A DNA stretch of 64,000 nucleotides from Rhynchospora pubera. Its lineage: Eukaryota > Streptophyta > Magnoliopsida > Poales > Cyperaceae. A program made the position numbers and the translations under genes. The first letter of the stretch is position 1. Each line of letters begins with the position of its first letter. This document shows positions 13,500 through 26,700 of this stretch, piece after piece. Below the pieces are notes generated by a model. The model saw only the letters and a list, made by a program, of their open reading frames with translations. It was not told the origin of the DNA and did not search any database. Where the stretch lies: contig CM051460.1 of assembly GCA_028095005.1 (NCBI GenBank), forward strand, positions 72,703,676-72,767,675, given 5' to 3'.

Positions 13500-14320
13500 G
13501 TGGTTATTATAGTCGGCTAAAATTCACATAGCATAATCAAAGAACTAATAATTAATTAAACTGAAATAATTAATAAAACACCAATTAAATTCCAGTTTTA
13601 ATATAATAGTTCTTCACATTCAATTTATATCACTGTTGGGCAGAAAATAAATTGAAGATAATAAGACAATTCTATTTAATAAACTATAATGTCAATTAAA
13701 GTTGTTCAAATTGACATCCTTAATATTTATTAAATAAAAACATCGTAGTGATATGTAAACTAAAATATCACAAATAATATAATAAAATTAAACAACTATA
13801 AAAAGAATAATAATTTGTCAATCTGAAATCAATACTAAAACATCAAAAATTTCAGTTTTGACATGATAGCTGTTCCAAAAATATCAATTTTGCATCACCA
13901 TTGGGCAGAAACAAATTGAATCATAAATGAAAATTCCACTTAATAAACAAAAATGACAATTAAAGTTGTTAAAATTGACATTACATTTCTAATTTATTAA
14001 ATGTGACATAATAAATACACCATATAATGTATAATTTCATAAACTATAATGACAATTAAAGTTGTTAAAATTGACCATCATAGTTTGTTAAATGTAAATC
14101 TTCATTGCGATACATAAACTTGATATATCACACACACTTGTTTTTAATAAAATGGTAATTACAATTGAAGTTGTTCAAATTGATAATAACCAAATTATTA
14201 AAAGTAACTTAATATGATTTAAATTATTCATATAAAAAAATTTATAACAAACTTCTGTTGGGTAGTTTGTATATTAAAATGTATATGAAACCACACAGAA
14301 TTTTAAAGAATATTGAATCC
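13500..14320. repeat. Diverged internal repeats in the decayed copia element
   Basis: Three to four diverged copies of about 250-300 bp share CTGTTGGGCAGAAA-type text followed by GACAATTAAAGTTGTTAAAA. They lie between the reverse-transcriptase scrap and the 5' LTR, where gag should be. The origin is unknown. Confidence 0.6.
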
Positions 14321-15480
14321 GAAACAAATATGGATGCATAATCAATATCTTAATACATAATAGAAATGTATTTCGAAAAGACGCGAATAAAAGTGCGCAT
14401 CTGACTCATTCATTGGAATAAATGAAATTACATTAAAAGTAACTAAATTAAATTTATTAATGCATCCTGCCCAGACAATTCGATTAATTGATCCATTTAA
14501 ACACTTACCAAAAAAATATATATTAAACGGATCTTAAACTAAGAGGACTGTATAAATGCATCTTTATGTGTTTTAAGTAAATGCAAACACAACAATGAAT
14601 ATAAATATTTCTTAATTCGTCACTCAAATGAAATGGTCGGATGGTACAAGAAAAAAAAAAATATATATATATATATATATAATTCTTACATTACAATCGA
14701 ACTATAAACTAAAATTCCATTTAATAAGTGAAATAATAATTAAATGGTGAACTAAAACATTAATCCCACCATGATACACCCCACGTGAATGATTAAAAAT
14801 AATAATAAAAAATTGAAATTAAATAAAGAGATGACAAATTCAGTGGGACTATTAATAATGCTAAAGTTATTGCATGAGTTAATTGTTAAGGCAATAAACA
14901 TGAACCTTTTCATAAAGACAAACCTTAACGCATTAAGTGGGAGTGAAAAGAAAAATGCAAAACTTAATAAATCCATTACACCTTGGGTGTAACCCGTCCT
15001 CACTGTTACTAAGCCATCAAATGAAAAATTTTCAAAGTTCCGTGAGTGGTTGCCGTGATAAACAGAAAATTGATGGGGTTTATACCCAAAATTTAACCAT
15101 CAGTATTTGCAATTCAATTATTGTGCGCATGAACAAAATTAACGTTCAGTAATAAAGAGATGTTTACAAGCATCTCTAAATGTGTGCACTAAACGAAAAT
15201 ATTTCAGAAAATTAGGAAAAATTACGAATTTATATTCCAATATAAATTCTAATAATTGAATACTGAAGTTATTTTATATGAAAATACGACCTCTATGATG
15301 CCAAGATAGACGTAATCATTAATTAACGTGTTTGAAAAACAAAACACCAATTGCCAGGATCCGTAAATCATATAAAATAACAAAATTATGAGTATAAAAC
15401 TTACAAATTGAAGAGCAGAAATCGTTAGTCATTTGGCGGAAGTGTTAGTACTGATCTTCAACGGTTTTCCTTAGACATTA

Positions 15481-15735
15481 TGATGGGCTTCTTTTTAGGC
15501 GTTTTCTCTACTCATTTCTCTTTTTCTTTTATATTTATGTGGCAGAAAATAAACCAACCATTAGACATAATAGAGAATGAGTATTTATAATATATCTCTA
15601 AGGCAGCCCTTGGGATCAATACATTGAATGTGGACATCATAATTTTCCATCAAAATAATGATGCACCCTTTAGTAATTTAATTTAAATGTATTTGGTTCA
15701 TAATTAATAATATAGACCGCATAAAAATTTCAACA
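15481..15735 (-). repeat. 5' LTR of the decayed copia element
   Basis: Direct repeat partner of 10274-10528, the same length. Its outer end TTTCAACA abuts satellite text TATCATTTATTCAAG, so the element joins the array here. Confidence 0.85.
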
Positions 15736-18700
15736 TATCATTTATTCAAGAATATTGGATCATACAAGCTAATTACAAATATAAAGTGCAAATAATGCAA
15801 TTCTCAGTTTCATTTGAGAATTTCAATCGTGTTTGGATTCATTCTAAGTCATTTCAGGACAATAATCTACATTTAAACTCCTTATATTGTCTATAATATG
15901 ATTCATATGTTATTTATTCAAGAGGATTGGATTATAAATGGTAATTACGCATATAAATTGCAAATAATGCAATTCTGAGTATCATTTGAGCATTTTGAAA
16001 GGTTTTTGGATTAATTCTAAGTCTTTTGATCACAATAATCCAAATTTAAACTTTATATACTGTTTAGAATATAATTCATATGTTATTTATTCAAGAAGAT
16101 TGGATATACATGGTAATTACACATTTATTGTGCAAATAACGCAATTCCGAGCATTTCAATCATTTCTGTATTCATTCTAAGTCATTTCATCACAAAAAAA
16201 AATCAACATTTAAACTCTTTATACTGTCTAGAATATGATTCATTTGTTATTTATTCAAAAATATTGGATTATACAACTTAATTACGCATATAAATTGCAA
16301 ATAATGCAATTCTGAGCATTATTTGAGCATTTCAATCATTTCTGTCTTCATTCTAATTCATTTAAGAACAATAATATACATTTAAATAATTTATACTATC
16401 AAGAATATAACTCATATATTATTTATTCATGAATTGATTATAAAATTGTAATTACGCATATAAAGTGCAAATAATGCAATTCTGAGCATTATTTGAACAT
16501 TTCACTCATTTATGGATTCATTATAAGTCATTAGAGGACAATAATCTGCATTTACACCCTTTATAATGTCTAGAATATGATTCATATGTTATTTATTCAA
16601 CAAGATTGGATTATAAAAGATAATTACGCATATAAATTGCAAATAATGCAATTATGAGCATTATTTGAGCATTGCAATCGTTTCTGGATTCATTCTTAGT
16701 CATTTAAGAACAATAATCTACGTTTAAAATCTTTATACTATCAAGAATATGATTCATATATTATTTATTCAAGAGGATTGGATTATAAATAGTAATTACG
16801 CATATAAAGTTAAAATAATGTAATGCAGAGCATCATTTGAGTATTATGAAACGTTTCTGAATTAATTCTAAGTGTTTTCATCACAATATTCCAAATTTAA
16901 ACTTTTTATACTGTTTATAATTTAATTTATATGTTATTTATTCAAAAAGATTGGATTATACACGGTAATTATGCATTTAATGTACAAATAATGCAATTCC
17001 GAGCATTATTTGAGCATTTCAATCGTTCCTTTATTCATTCTAAATCATTCCATCAAAATAATCATCATTTAAACTCTTTATACTGTCTAGCATATGATTC
17101 ATATGTTATTTATTGAAGAAAATTGGATCATAAAATTTAATTGCGCATATAAATTGCAAATAATGCAATTCTGAGCATTTCAATCGTTTCTGGATTCATT
17201 CTAAGTCATTTAAGAACAATAATCTACATTTAAACACTTTATACTATCAAGAATATAATTCATATGTTATTTATTCATGAATGGATTATAAATTGTAATT
17301 ACGCATATAAAGTCCAAATAATGCAATTCTGGCATTATTTGAGCATTTTGAAACGTTTCTGGATTAATTATAAGTCTTTTCGATACAATAATCAATATTT
17401 AAACTCTTTATACTTTCAAGAATACGGTTAATAAGTTATTTATTCAAGAATATTGGATTATCAATGGTAATTAGGCATATAAATTGCTAATAATGCAATT
17501 CTGAGCATTATTTGAGTATTTCAATCGTTTCCGTATTCCTTCTAAGTCATTTCATCACAATAATTAACATTTAAACTCTCTATTCTGTTCAGAATATGAT
17601 TCATATATTATTAATTCAAGAAGATTGTAATATACATAATAATTACATATATAAATTGCAAATAGTGCAATTCTGAGCATCATTTTAGCTTTTCAAACGT
17701 TTCTGCATTCATTCTAAATCATTTCATCACAATAATCAACATTTAAACTCATTATACAATCTAGAATATGATTCAAATGTTATTTATTCAAAAAGATTGG
17801 ATTATTAATGGTAGTTATGCATTTTATTTGAGCATTTCACTTGTTTCTGGATTCATCCGAAGTCATTTAGGACAAAATCTACATTTAAACTTTTTATACT
17901 GTCTAGAAAATGATTCATATGTTATTTACTCAATAAGACTGGATTATAAAAGGTAATTACGCATATAAAGTGCAAATAGTACAATTCTGGGGATCATTTA
18001 AGCATTTCAATCGTTTCTGGATTCATTCTAAGTCATATAATCTACATTTAAACTCTTTATATTATCAAGAATATGATTTATATGTTATTTATTCAAGAAG
18101 ATTGGATTTTAAAAGGTAATTACTCATATAAATTGCAAATAAGGCAATTCTGAGCATCATTTCAGCATTTCACTCGTTTATGGATTCATTATAAGTCATT
18201 TTAGGACAATAATCTACATTTAAACTATAGAATATGATTTACATGTTATTTATTCAAGAAGATTAGTTTATATAATGCAATTACTCATATAAATTGCAAA
18301 TAATGCAATTCTGAGCATCATTTGAGTATTTCAATCGTTTCTGGATTTATTCTAAGTCATTTCAGAACAATAATCTACAATAAACTCTATATACTATAAA
18401 AAATATGATTCATATATTATTTATTCAAGAAAATAGGATTATAAATGGTAATTACGCATTTAAAGTGGAAATAATGCAATTCTGAGCAACATTTGAGCAT
18501 TTCACTCGTTTATGGATTCGTTATAAGTTATTTTAGGACAACAATCTACATTTAAACTCTTTATACCGTGTAGAATATGATTCATATGTTATTTATTCAA
18601 GAAGATTGGATTATAAATGGTAATTACGCATATAAATTGCAAATAATGCAATTCTGAGCATCATTTGAGCATTTCACTCGTTTCTGGGTTCATTATATGT

Positions 18701-21643
18701 CATTTAAGAACAATAATCTAAATTTAAACTCTTTATACTATCAAGAATATGATTCATATGTTATTTATTCAAAAAGATTAGATTATAAATGGTAATTACG
18801 CATATAAGTACAAATAATGCAATTCAGAACATCATTTGAGAATTTCACTCGTTTCAGGATTCATTCGAAGTCATTTTAGGACAAAAATATACATTTAAAC
18901 TCTTTATACTGTCTAGAATACGATTCATATGTTATTTATTCAAGAAGATTGGATTATAAAAACTAATTACGCATATAAAGTGCAAATAATGCAATTCTGA
19001 GTATTATTTTGAGCATTTCAATCGTTTCTAGATTCATTCTAAGTCATTTAAGGACAATAATATATTTTTAAACTCTTTATACTATCAATAATATGATTCA
19101 TTTTTTATTTACTCAGGAAGATTTGATTTTAAAAGTTAATTACGCTTATAAAGCGCAAATAATCCAATTTTGAGCATTTTTTGAGCATTTCACTCATTTA
19201 TGGATTAATTATATGTCATTTTGAGACAATAATCAGCATTTAAACTCTTTGTACTGTCTAGAATATGATTTATATGTTATTTTTCAAGAAGATTGGATTA
19301 TACATGGTAATTATGCATATAAAGTGCAAATAATGCAATTCTGTGCATCATTTGAGCATTTTGAAACATTTCTGGATTAATATTTAGTCATTTCATTGCA
19401 ATAATCTACATTTAAACTCTATCTACTGTCAAGAATATGATTCATTTGTTATTTATTCAAGTTGATTGGATTATACAAGGTAATTTACGCATTTATGGTG
19501 CAAAGAATGCAATTCTGAAATTCATTTACATTTCAATCTTTTCTGAATTCAATCTAAATCATTTCACCATAATAATCTACATTTAAACTCTTTATAATGT
19601 CTAGAATATGATTCATACGTAACTTATTCAAAAATATTGGATTATGCATGTTAATTACGCATATAAAGTGCAAATAATGCAATTCTGGGCATCATTTTAG
19701 CATTTCAATCGTTTCTGGATTCATTCTAAGTCATTTCAGGACAATAATCTACATTTAAACTCTTTATACTATAAAAAATAAGATTAATATGCTATTTATC
19801 CAAAAAAATTGGATTTTACACGGTATTTTACTCATTTATGGTGCAAATAATGCGATTCTGAGTATCATTTACATTTCAATCTTTTCTGAATTCATTCTAA
19901 ATCATTTCACCATAATAATCTACATTTAAACTATTTATAATGTCTAGAATATACGTTACTTATTCAAAAATATTGGATTATACATGGTAATTACGCATAT
20001 AAAGTGCAAATAATGCAATTATGGACATCATTCGAGCATTTCAATCGTTTCTGTATTCATTCTAAGTCATTTAATCACAAAAATCTATATTTTAACTCTT
20101 TATACTATCTAGAATATGATTCATATGTTTTTTATTCAAGACTATTGGATTATACATGTTAATTACGCATATAATGTTATAATGCAATTCTGAGCATCAT
20201 TTGTGCATTTCAATCATTTCTGGATTCATTCTAAATCATTTCACCATAATAATCTACATTGAAACTCTTTATAGTATCAAGAATGTGATTCATATGTTAT
20301 TTATTCAAGAAGATTGAATTATAAATTGTCATTACGCATATAAAGTGCAAATAATGCAATTATGAGCTTCATTTGAGCATTTTGAAACGTTTCTAGATTA
20401 ATTCTAAGTCATTTCATCACAAAAATCATCATTTAAACTCTTTATAATGTCTATAATATGATTCATATGTTATTTATTCAAAAAGAATGGATTATATGGT
20501 AATTATAAATATAAAATGCAAATAATGCAATTCTGAATATCATTTGCGCATTTCAATCGTTTCTGAATTCATTCCACGTCATTTATGGATAATAATATAT
20601 ATATAAACTCTTTATACTATCAAGAATCATATGTTATTTATTCAAGAAGATTGGATTATAAATTGTAATTACACATATAAAGTGTAAATAATGCAGTTAT
20701 TTGAGCATGCCACTTGTTTATAGTTTCATTATATGTCATTTTTGGACAATAATCTACATTCAAACTCTTTATACTGTCTAGAATATGATTCATATGTTAT
20801 TTATTCAAGAAGATTGGATCATAGATGGTAATTATGCATATAAGTTGCAAATAATGCAATTCTGAGCATCAATTTAGCATTTGAAACGTTTCTGGATTCA
20901 TTCTAAGTCATTTAAGAGCAACAATATATTTAACTCTTTATACTATCAAGAATATAATTCTTATGTTATTTATTCCAGAAGATTGGATTATAAATGGTAA
21001 TTACACATATAAACTGAAAATAATGCAATTCTGAGCATTATCTGAGCATTTTGAAACGTTTCTGGATTAATTCTAACTCATTTCCTCACAATAATCAACA
21101 TTTAAATGGATTATACATGGTAATGATATATATAAATTGCTAACAATGCAGTTCTATGCATTATTTGAGTATTTCAATCGTTTCTGTATTTATTCGAAAT
21201 CATTTCATCACAATGATCAACATTTGAACTCTTTATACTGTCTAGAATATGATTGATATGTTATTTATTCATGAAGTTTGTATTATACTTGGTAATTACA
21301 TATATAAATTGCAAATAATGCAATTCTGAGCATTTTTTTGAGCATTTCAATCTTTTCTGTATTCATTCTAAGCCATTTCATCACAATAATCAACATTTAA
21401 ACTCTTAATACTGTCTAGAATATGATTCATATATTATTTATTCAAGAAGATTGGATTATTACGCATATAAATAGCAAATAATGCAATTCTGAGAATCATT
21501 TGAGTATTTCAATCATTTCTGGATTCATTCTAAGTCATTTCATCACAATAATCTACCTTTAAACTCTTTATACTGTCTACAATATGATTCATATGTTATT
21601 TATTCAAGAAGATTGGATTATACATGTTAATTAGTGCATATAA
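15736..21643 (+). repeat. 172-bp satellite array, block 3
   Basis: The largest block, about 34 monomers, same orientation as the others. Spacings measured on GATTCATATG near 18579, 18751, 18922 and 19095 are 172, 171 and 173 bp. Sub-variants recur at multi-monomer spacing: a form reading GCATTTTGAAACGTTTCTGG and a form reading CATTTCACTCGTTTATGG. Some monomers are truncated (for example near 17275 and 21105). Short reading frames across monomers are by-products of the repeat. Confidence 0.95.
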
Positions 21644-21911
21644 TCTATACTACTTATAAACGCACGCATGCGAAGAGGTGTTACACGCTCGGTCTAGCGT
21701 GTAAACAGGAGTTTCTACCGTTCGATCGGTTTGATCTGTGGTTGGATATCAATCGCCAGCTAGCAACACTATTGATTAGTTTTCCATCTAATATAGAAAT
21801 AAATTGAATAACACATCTATTTGTATCGCTGGTAAATTAAGAAATATATTTTTATTGTCTAACATTATTTTGTTTCTTTATTTGCCCACATATGAGGGCA
21901 TCTTATGCTAG
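21644..21911 (+). mobile_element. Small non-autonomous Helitron in the satellite
   Basis: The 268-bp insert begins TCTATACTACTTATAAA and ends CTAG, sitting between A and T of an interrupted monomer (CATATAA before, TGCATAAATAATGC after). It makes no true target duplication. A 3' hairpin TGCCC/GGGCA ends seven bases before CTAG. These are standard Helitron features: TC start, CTRR end, subterminal hairpin, insertion at AT. Near the 5' end there is also a perfect 9-bp stem, TTACACGCT/AGCGTGTAA. No coding capacity. Confidence 0.88.
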
Positions 21912-22790
21912 TGCATAAATAATGCAATTCTGAGCATCATTTGAGCATTTTAATCGTTCTGGATTCATTCTATGTCATTTTACCACAATAATCTACATTT
22001 AAACTCTTTGTACTATCTAGAATATGATTCATATATTATTTATTCAAGAAGATTGGATTATAAATGATAATTACGCATATAAATTACAAATAATGCAATT
22101 ATGAGAACCATTTGAGCATTTCAATCGTTTCTGGATTTATTCTAACTCATTCCATCACAATAATCTAAATTTAAACTGTAGAATATAATTAATTTGTTAT
22201 TTATTCTAGAAGATTGGATTATAAAAGGTAATTACGCATATAAAGTGCAAATAATGCAATTCTGAACATCACTTGAGCAATTCTATTGTTTCTGGATTTA
22301 TTCTAAGTCATTTCCAATATTTAATCGTTTTTATACTGTCTAGAATATGATTCATATATTATATATTATAGAAAATTGTATTATACATGATAATTATGCA
22401 TATAAAGTGCAAATAATGCAATTCTAAGCATCATTTGTGCATTTCACTCGTTTATGTATTCGTTAGATGTTATGTTAGGACAATAATCTATATTTAAAAA
22501 CTTTATACTGTCTAGAATATGATTCATATATTATTTATTCAAGAAGTTTGGATTATACATGTTAATTACGCATATAAAAGAGCAAATAGTGCAATTCTGA
22601 GTATAATTTGAGCATTTTAATTGTTTTTGGACTCATTCTAAGTAATTTCATCATAATAATTTACATTTAAACTCTTTATACCATCTTGAATATGATTCAT
22701 ATCTTATTTATTCAAAAAAATTAAATTATAGACAATAATGACACATATAAATGTGATAATAATACTATTCTGAATATTATCAGAGCATTT
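21912..22790 (+). repeat. 172-bp satellite array, block 4 (right edge)
   Basis: About five monomers after the Helitron; the last ones are increasingly diverged (GAATATTATCAGAGCATTTC near 22772). The array ends about 950 bp upstream of the phosphoglucomutase start codon. Confidence 0.92.
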
Positions 22791-23600
22791 CAGTTTCTTA
22801 TCACATATCCAAGATACATCATGTATTTCTTGCGACATTTATTTTGGATTAAATAATGTTCTTAAGATACGTAAGTAGATAATTGATACAGTACGTCAGC
22901 TTGTATGTCTTTACTCGCCCAAATGTTACGTACACGCGTTGATTTAAGGTACGAAGTTAATTACTACATAACATATACATATCCAAAATATGGCACGTAG
23001 ATAGCGCAATAGTTGAGACACAAGCATTTTTTTTGGAAATGCAGTGGTTCGAGTTCCACCAGAGTGAGATGATGGATGTGTGGGTGTAGCCTACGGGAAT
23101 AAAATCAATAAAAAAAAATGGCACGTAGATGATGTTTCCTGCATTGGTTCATGGCGTGAAGTTCCTACATAACTTATCAGTCTCACATTTACATTGGATC
23201 AAATAACATAGCCAAAAATGGCAATAAATTTCAATATGCCACATTTTATAAATTTAAGTATTATTGTATAATCCCATTTAACAAATCACCCTACCCTAAC
23301 TATTAATAGATCAAATCACCATTCAGATCTAAAAACAGGAAAATCTCCCCGAAATATCTATTATGAGAACCACACGATCCTATAATAACACATGTACATT
23401 CAATTTTCGTTCGATCCGATAACATTACTACCCGGATCCACCCAACCAGGATCCGCTTAAGGTGGCATCTTGGAGTATTATTCAGATGAGATCCGACTAG
23501 AATCTCAAGTACCGACACGTAGCGGCATCTGGGGGGGTCCACCTGTCAGCTCTAATTTTGTCAGTTACTGGACCCACTAAACCTTGGATCCATACGACCG
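22791..23600. other. Intergenic region upstream of phosphoglucomutase
   Basis: No gene seen. It holds the SINE at 23003-23117 and the distal promoter of the phosphoglucomutase gene. The satellite stops at its left border. Confidence 0.6.
23003..23117 (+). mobile_element. tRNA-derived SINE with 13-bp target duplication
   Basis: The body starts AGCGCAATAGTTGAG (A-box-like), carries the B box GGTTCGAGTTCCACC, and ends in an A-rich tail. It is flanked by ATGGCACGTAGAT at 22990-23002 and 23118-23130, a perfect 13-bp duplication as produced by LINE machinery. It lies about 630 bp upstream of the phosphoglucomutase start. Confidence 0.9.
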
Positions 23601-23659
23601 TTGCCACCGAACCACATTAGTACACCCGGAGAGGTGGAGATATCTTATTTAATCACCAC

Positions 23660-23745
23660 ACGAGGCAAATCTCTCTCTCTCTCTCGCTTTCTCGTGATAA
23701 AACACAAACTCGAAACCTCTCTCTTTCTCTCACACACACTCTCTA
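23660..23745 (+). promoter_or_regulatory. CT-rich 5' leader of the phosphoglucomutase gene
   Basis: Runs of CTCTCT from 23671 on and CACACACTCTCTAATGG at the start codon look like a plant pyrimidine-rich 5' leader. I see no convincing TATA box just upstream. The transcription start cannot be fixed from sequence alone. Confidence 0.5.
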
Positions 23746-26700
23746 ATGGCATCCGTGGCTTTGAGGCTCAATTCTCTACTTCAATCTCCACCTCAGCATG
23801 TGATCTCGACGCGCTCTCCTCTCCTCGCGCGTGACCATCTTCTCCTCTCTCGCCGAGCTCCCTTCCCGAGGTTGCTTGTCAGAGCTTCTTCTTCCGCTTC
23901 TCCGATTCTGAAGGTTTCTCCCTCTGTAATACTCCGTCAATGTGTCTTGATTGATGCCATTTTGTGCTAAAATTGTGTGTGATGAGCAGGTAGAGTCGAT
24001 TCCCACTAAGCCTTACGAGGGGCAGAAGACTGGTACAAGCGGGCTTAGGAAAAAAGTACCAATTAAATTTTGATCTTTCATTGTTCCTTTGTATGTTATT
24101 GGTTTTGTCGTATGCAATTTGGTGTGATTTTGATTTGCATTTTCTTGTTTTTACCAGGTTAAAGTTTTCCAACAGGAAAACTACCTAGCCAACTGGATTC
24201 AGGTACTCCGCAGCTCCTTACATTTGATATTTATACTTCTTTTTTAGGAATCGGTCTGGTAATTTAAAATGATCTCTGAGAAAAAAAAAACAATTTGCAT
24301 GGAGAAACGACTAAGTAATTTCTTTTCCCTACTGTTGTACAATTTTTTTTGATGAAACGAAAATCTTGGTAAGTAGCCAATGAAGGTACATTCTGGAAAT
24401 TCTGGTTTATAAAACGAAATTGAGCACAAGGAAGTAAGGAACAGCTTTTACACCTCTGAATTATGGAGTGAGATGATATTTCACATTAGGCATACATAAC
24501 ATGGGCAATCTGCCACGCCGACAAAAAATATAGACAGATATATATTTTATTGGTCAATCTCAGAATATAAGGTCTTTTATTTTTGCGGTCAATGCAGTCT
24601 CTGTTTAACTCCTTGCCTCCGGAAGACTACAAGGGAGGATTGCTCGTGTTGGGTGGTGATGGTCGCTTTTTCAACAAAGAAGCAGCAGAAGTATATAACT
24701 AATTCTTTCTTTGGTGATGGATTTCTCAATAAGAAAATATCAATCTGACTATTTCGTTCTTACTTTTTTCATCCATGCAGATTATCATAAAGATTGCTGC
24801 TGGGAATGGAGTGGGGAAGATCCTTGTTGGGAGGTGAGTAATGTAAACAAACCTGAGTTTAACAAATACGATAAGACCTGCTTGATTCAGTGCCATGAAA
24901 TTGCTGATGCATTTTTATGTTTTTGTGTGTAATTGGGACTTTTGGAGGATGTTTGTACTTTGTACAAAAATGTCATAGTTGGACAAAGCACTTATTAGCT
25001 TCAAATTGTTTTTTTCCCCCATCAGGGATGGCATATTATCAACTCCTGCTGTCTCTGCTGTCATCCGCAAAAGAAAGGTTCAGCTTTACTTCTATTGTAT
25101 TTATTATTCATTGAATAGCTTTATATACACCCATACAGTACATAATAATATGTTGTTTAACCATGTAAGACAGGAGCTGATCACTTGATCCTCTGAAAAT
25201 AGAACTAACATTACACACACTCTCTTGCCTAATTTTTTGAAAAGTGTGTTATTACCTCTCTCTAAATAATCATCTCTCTCTATCTCAGCAAGGGAAAGTG
25301 CCTTTCTCAAATAAGTGGGAAACAAGGGGTATATTTGTTATTGTTTCCAGTTTAAGGATATATTATGATATTAACATTTACAGAGCTATGCATTTTACTG
25401 GTACTTTTTTTTCACTCTTGTTGTACTCTTGTCATCATCTTCGTATTGCTGTTATGTTTTATAAAATTTTTAGGCAAATGGTGGCTTCATTATGAGCGCA
25501 AGCCACAATCCTGGTGGTCCCGATTATGACTGGGGCATTAAGGTAAAGTTCATCTATTTAATTTCTTGCCTGTTTCTTTCATTCTTTTGTTTCCCGTTTC
25601 ATTTAAATAAAACAATAATGTTTATAGGCCTACTACAAAAGAAAACTAAACCTAATAAGAAATGAACCCTAAAATACTTATCCCCTTTGGCATGAAAATA
25701 GGGCTTTGCGATAGAGAATTCCCTAACAAAAAAGCTTGTTCTATTTGTGATCTCTATCCACATATACCAGTGACTGGTAGTCTACTGAAGATCAAATTTA
25801 GGAAGAATTTTGGTTTCTGCTATCACCCTTTGCATCATGACCCTCAGCCACCAAAACCACAACCCACTAAGCCCACAAAAGAAAACCTATAGCACAACTG
25901 GTACCCACAGACAGTAACACTGGTACCATGTAACAAGTGTCCAAGATTTCAAAAAATTGTTGCTTACCATCATTTATAATTTCTCTTCAATCATTTATGT
26001 TCTCTTACAGTTCAACTACAGCAGCGGTCAACCTGCACCTGAATCGATTACAGACCAAATTTACGGGAATACCCTCTCGGTTTGCACTCTATCCTATTTC
26101 AATTCACTAGACAAGATGCAGGTCATGATCACTTTAATCAGCACAAAGGTTTTTTTTTTGTATATGCAGATTTCTGAAATCAAGATGGCAGATATACCGG
26201 ATGTGGATCTGTCATCTCTTGGCACTAAAGAATATGGCAGTTTCACTGTTGAGGTGGTTGACCCTGTTTCTGATTACCTTGAGCTAATGGAGGTATCCAT
26301 CACAAATTCTCTTCTTTTTGTTACATTATTTCTGATTATACTGCCTTTCTAATTTTTTTTTATATGTACCTTAATCTATTGCAGACAGTGTTCGATTTTC
26401 AACTTATCAAGGACCTTCTCTCTCGACCTGATTTCAGGTATACATTTTGTGGGTACCAATAATACCCCCCATATCTATGTAAGTTCTACGAAATTAGTTT
26501 GTAAATTTGCATTTGTATTCACTTGGCTTAATTGAGTTGAAAATCCCAGGTTTGGGGATCTTAATTGTGTAGTTGCAAAATGATAAATATTCATCAATCA
26601 ACCTATAACCTATACCATCCCATTAAACTAATTGCTGAGGGTTAATTGCAAATATCTGAATGTGCAGAAATCCAGTGTTATCTGTGAATGAAATATAGGA

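Larger units (their letters stand above)
10274..15735 (-). mobile_element. Decayed Ty1/copia retrotransposon inserted in the satellite
   Basis: Two direct terminal repeats of 255 bp each (10274-10528 and 15481-15735) differ at about nine positions by eye, 3.5 percent. On the minus strand they begin TGTTG and end CA. Next to the left repeat, the minus strand reads CCAAGTGGGAGAA, a polypurine tract of the copia type, which fixes the orientation. An internal reverse-transcriptase scrap (LYVDDILL, near 13233) confirms copia. Gag-pol is otherwise unrecognisable. A clear target duplication was not found: satellite text between 10242 and 15736 is partly missing. A 1985-bp solo LTR is nested at 11073-13057. 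The region 13500-14300 contains diverged internal repeats built around AATTAAAGTTGTTCAAATTG. Confidence 0.85.

Noticed and set aside
21633..21911. A 9-bp target duplication TAGTGCATA around the insert at 21644
   Set aside because: TAGTGCATA does occur on both sides, but aligning to the satellite consensus and to the TC/CTAG ends makes a Helitron without duplication the simpler reading.
3125..22790. CRISPR array
   Set aside because: The repeats are long, adjacent and diverged with no short unique spacers, and the genome is a plant's.
25662..25892. A 76-codon frame inside phosphoglucomutase intron 7
   Set aside because: The intron is bounded by exons that fit the protein exactly, and the frame has no family features.
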